Below the pieces are notes generated by a model. It was not told the origin of the DNA, searched no databases, and saw nothing but the letters and a program-made list of their open reading frames with translations. Of a stretch of 64,000 bases of DNA, positions 61,557 through 64,000 are shown piece after piece. Made by a program: the position numbers and the translations under genes. This stretch comes from CAJQGY01 sp905478015 (GTDB lineage Bacteria > Pseudomonadota > Gammaproteobacteria > Magnimaribacterales > D2472): the NCBI GenBank assembly GCA_943788365.1, contig CALSPZ010000001.1, positions 682,001 to 746,000 on the forward strand, written 5' to 3'. Positions within the stretch are counted from its first letter, which is position 1; the number at the start of each line of letters is the position of its first letter.

Positions 61557-62270
61557 TTATGATATTAGCGTACCTATATTTTCACCGCAAATTATTTCTT
61601 TAAGAGCATTCTTTCTATTTACATTAAATACTTTCATTGGCAATTCATGATCTCTTGCTAAAGTTAAAGCAGTAGCATCCATAACTTTTAAATTTTTTGT
61701 TATTGCATCATTAAATGATAAATTTTCAAAAAATATTGCATCAGGATTTTTTTCGGGATCAGAATCATAAACACCATCAACTCTTGTAGCTTTTAACATG
61801 ATTTCAGATTGAGTTTCTATCGCTCTAAGGCATCCGGCTGTATCAGTTGTAAAAAATGGGTTTCCTGTTCCGGCTGTAAAAATTACCACAAAGCCATCAT
61901 TAAGCAACTGAATAGCAAGCCTTCTATCATAGTGCTCTACAATGCCTGGCATGGCTATTGCTGACATTACTCTTGTTTTTATTCCAGCTCTTTCAAGGGC
62001 ATCTCTGAAAGCTATACCATTCATTACAGTTGCAAGCATGCCCATATGATCACCAGCTACTCTATCCATTCCAGCATGGTTGAGCTTTTCGCCTCTAAAA
62101 AGGTTTCCTCCACCTATTACTACGCCAATTTGAGCTCCAATTTCAATGCACTCTTTTACTGAGCTAGCCATTTCATTTAGAACTTGAGGGTCTATTCCAT
62201 GCTCATCATTCCCAGCAACAGACTCCCCACTAAATTTAACAAGGACTCTTTTATGGGCTAATTTATGCAT
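61557..62270 (-). CDS. pyrH: Uridylate kinase
   Basis: PyrH phosphorylates UMP to UDP and is regulated by GTP and UTP. The 237-residue amino-acid-kinase-fold hexamer subunit has VLVKFSGESVAG (phosphate-binding lysine), GVVIGGGNLFRG, AGMDRVAGDHMGMLATVMN, FTAGTGNPFFTTDTA and KATRVDGVYDSDP, all standard. Its start is directly after the tsf stop region with no spacer. Position between tsf and frr is universal in this phylum. Confidence 0.98.
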   Translation of the reverse strand: MHKLAHKRVLVKFSGESVAGNDEHGIDPQVLNEMASSVKECIEIGAQIGVVIGGGNLFRGEKLNHAGMDRVAGDHMGMLATVMNGIAFRDALERAGIKTRVMSAIAMPGIVEHYDRRLAIQLLNDGFVVIFTAGTGNPFFTTDTAGCLRAIETQSEIMLKATRVDGVYDSDPEKNPDAIFFENLSFNDAITKNLKVMDATALTLARDHELPMKVFNVNRKNALKEIICGENIGTLIS

Positions 62271-63128
62271 TTATTTAAGCTGCTCAGCAACCTCATCTGC
62301 AAAGTTTTTAGTTTCAACTTCGATGCCCTCACCAACTTTTAATCTTGCATATGACTGAATTGTAGCGTTGTTTGAATTTAATAATTTTTCGATTGATGTG
62401 TCAGGATCTTTAACAAATGGTTGTGAAACAAGAGATACTTCGGAAAGAAATCTATTTAGCTTTCCTTCAACCATTTTATCCATTATCTCTTGAGGTTTTC
62501 CTGATTCTTTTGCCTGGGTAAGATAGATAGCTTTTTCTCTTTCAAGAATATCTTGATCTATCTCATCTCTTGATAAACAAATTGGGTTTGTGGCTGCAAC
62601 ATGCATAGCTATGTCTTTGGCAAGAGCTTCATCACCTCCACTTAATACAACAACTGTAGCTAATTTAGAATCAGAATGGATATATAAGCCGCTGTTCATT
62701 TCGCTTTCATAGCTTAAAGTTTCCAATCTTCTTACTTGAATATTTTCTCCAATTGACTGAACCAAAGTTTTTCTTTTAGATTCTATATCTGATTCATGTA
62801 AAACATTAATATCTTCTATTTTGTTGTTTGTAATAAACTCTGCCACCTCATTGGTAAAATTAATAAATTGGGAATCCTTAGCTGCAAAGTCAGTCTCTGA
62901 ATTTATTTCAACAATAGTTGCATAATCTTCGCCAACAAAAGCCTTTAAGACACCATCAGCTGCAACCCTTGATGCTTTTTTTTCAGCCTTTAATGCACTA
63001 TTTGATCGAAGAAGGTCAAGGGCATTATCGATATTCCCTTCGCATTCAACCAAAGCCTTTTTACAATCCATCATAGCCACACCAGACATATCTCTTAGTT
63101 GCTTTACCATAGCTGCTGTAATATCCAT
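62271..63128 (-). CDS. tsf: Elongation factor Ts
   Basis: EF-Ts exchanges GDP on EF-Tu. The 285-residue product has the N-terminal UBA-like domain (VKQLRDMSGVAMMDCKKALVECEGNIDNALDLLR), then VEINSETDFAAKDSQFINF, where E. coli has TDFVAKD-type sequence. The core and coiled-coil domains follow. Length equals that of E. coli (283) within two residues. It lies 2 nt after rpsB, so there is no room for an intergenic attenuator. Confidence 0.98.
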   Translation of the reverse strand: MDITAAMVKQLRDMSGVAMMDCKKALVECEGNIDNALDLLRSNSALKAEKKASRVAADGVLKAFVGEDYATIVEINSETDFAAKDSQFINFTNEVAEFITNNKIEDINVLHESDIESKRKTLVQSIGENIQVRRLETLSYESEMNSGLYIHSDSKLATVVVLSGGDEALAKDIAMHVAATNPICLSRDEIDQDILEREKAIYLTQAKESGKPQEIMDKMVEGKLNRFLSEVSLVSQPFVKDPDTSIEKLLNSNNATIQSYARLKVGEGIEVETKNFADEVAEQLK

Positions 63129-63130
63129 TA

Positions 63131-64000
63131 TTATTTTTCCTCTACCTTAGGCTCTTCATCATTAGAGCTATTTATATTTTCTTTAACTTCTTCTTCTGAA
63201 GATGCGATTGATTCTGACTCAGCAACAACTTCATTTTCTATCTTTGCTTCAGCTAGAACCTCTTGTTCTTTAGGTGCCTCTACTTCAACCTCTTCTTTTT
63301 TAACTTTTTGTATTATTGGTGTCGTGGTTTCAGTTTTTGCAACAAATCCTTTTGAAGATTCAAGCCCTCGTTCACAAGCCTCTGCGATAATTTTAGTAAT
63401 TAGCCTGATTGACCTTATTGCATCATCATTTCCGGGTATTACAGTTTCTATTCCGTCTGGATCAGAGTTGGTGTCTACTAAGGCAATAACTGGGATCCCC
63501 ATTTTTTTTGCTTCTAAAACTGCAATTTTTTCATACTTAACATCAATTACAAAAATTGCGTCTGGAAGACCTTTCATATCCTTAATACCGCCAACGCTAG
63601 CTTGTAGTTTTACAAATTCTTTTTGAATTTCAACAGCTTCTTTCTTTATAAGCTTATCTATTCTTCCTGAAGATACCATCTCTTCAATATCTTGAAGTCT
63701 TCTAATTGAGCCTCTAATAGTCTTCCAATTAGTCAATGTGCCTCCAAGCCATCTTTTATCAACGTATGGTAAATCTAATTTTGAAGCCTCTTCTTTAATA
63801 GTCTTGCTAGCTGATCTTTTTGTTCCAACAAAAAGAACTTTATTCCCTTTTGAGCATATGTCTTCTACCTTAGAAGCAGCAGCACTTAAGTGCTCTTGGG
63901 TCAACTCAAGATCAATTATGCTAATTTTTTTTCTAGTATCGAAAATATATTTATCCATCTTTGGATTCCAGAATCGCTTTTGATGGCCAAAGTGTACGCC
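63131..64000 (-). CDS. rpsB: 30S ribosomal protein S2 (5' end cut by window edge)
   Basis: uS2 sits at the 30S neck and helps recruit S1. The frame runs off the window: upstream of the internal ATG at 63958 it still reads GVHFGHQKRFWNPK, which is conserved S2 sequence, so only about 11 N-terminal residues are missing. KVLFVGTKRSASKTI, DKRWLGGTLTNWKT, GIKDMKGLPDAIFVID and DTNSDPDGIETVIPGNDDAIRSI are all present. After the normal end (about GLESS) comes an extra Glu/Val/Ser-rich tail of about 65 residues that E. coli S2 lacks. Confidence 0.97.
   Translation of the reverse strand, partial: GVHFGHQKRFWNPKMDKYIFDTRKKISIIDLELTQEHLSAAASKVEDICSKGNKVLFVGTKRSASKTIKEEASKLDLPYVDKRWLGGTLTNWKTIRGSIRRLQDIEEMVSSGRIDKLIKKEAVEIQKEFVKLQASVGGIKDMKGLPDAIFVIDVKYEKIAVLEAKKMGIPVIALVDTNSDPDGIETVIPGNDDAIRSIRLITKIIAEACERGLESSKGFVAKTETTTPIIQKVKKEEVEVEAPKEQEVLAEAKIENEVVAESESIASSEEEVKENINSSNDEEPKVEEK

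Overview
The window is 64 kb of a very compact, low-GC (roughly one third G+C by eye) gammaproteobacterial chromosome. Protein families and gene order are those of a free-living Gram-negative gammaproteobacterium. The block rpsB-tsf-pyrH-frr-uppS-cdsA-dxr-rseP-bamA-skp-lpxD-fabZ-lpxA-lpxB-rnhB-dnaE-accA-tilS and the block carA-carB-greA-rlmE-ftsH-glmM-tpiA-secG/tRNAs/rimP-nusA-infB-rbfA-truB-rpsO-pnp have the order known from Pseudomonas. The strong A+T bias and short proteins suggest a streamlined marine lineage such as SAR86; that assignment is inference. Adding up the gaps leaves only about 1.4 kb (about 2%) outside genes. The longest gap is 151 bases, so no gene-free stretch reaches 300 bases. 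I found no mobile element, prophage or CRISPR array.

Layout. 1-5743: hemA (minus, cut by the window edge) lies head-to-head with the plus-strand series lolB-ispE-tRNA-Gln-prs-rplY-pth-ychF, followed by tRNA-Met. 5744-6441: an accessory island with two small two-helix membrane protein genes that look like paralogs. 6442-14504: the minus-strand translation/transcription operon tRNA-fMet-rimP-nusA-infB-rbfA-truB-rpsO-pnp, followed by a strong terminator hairpin. 14600-14686: tRNA-Leu(GAG) on the opposite strand. 14724-24417: minus-strand carAB-greA-rlmE-ftsH-glmM-tpiA-secG. 24569-29899: plus-strand map-glnD-dapD-dapE. 29925-34058: a POT peptide transporter, an RDD membrane protein, and lptF-lptG. 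34105-39730: pepA, a C-terminally short valS and a two-gene ABC-2 exporter. 39761-44657: an ElaA-type acetyltransferase, two tandem glutathione peroxidases, rimI-holD, leuA and a crotonase-fold enzyme. 44689-64000: the long minus-strand cell-envelope, replication and translation superoperon from rpsB (cut at its start) to tilS.

How it works together. Most of the window is housekeeping: translation (rpsB, tsf, frr, infB, rimP, rbfA, truB, rpsO, pth, valS, tilS, rimI), RNA polymerase factors (nusA, greA), DNA replication (dnaE, holD, rnhB), outer-membrane building (lpxA, B and D, fabZ, lptF and G, bamA, skp, lolB, rseP), isoprenoid and lipid precursors (ispE, dxr, uppS, cdsA, accA), nucleotide and amino-acid synthesis (prs, pyrH, carAB, leuA, dapD and E) and nitrogen signalling (glnD).

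The least ordinary features are: the tandem microprotein pair with its internal hairpin; an rpsO leader that can fold as a three-way junction with a G-U/G-C motif; a valyl-tRNA synthetase lacking its C-terminal arm; a 99-nt perfect repeat shared by the two glutathione peroxidase genes; an inverted tRNA-Leu; an initiator tRNA with a U1-U72 mismatch; and a hemA/lolB divergent pair whose start regions overlap by 23 bp.
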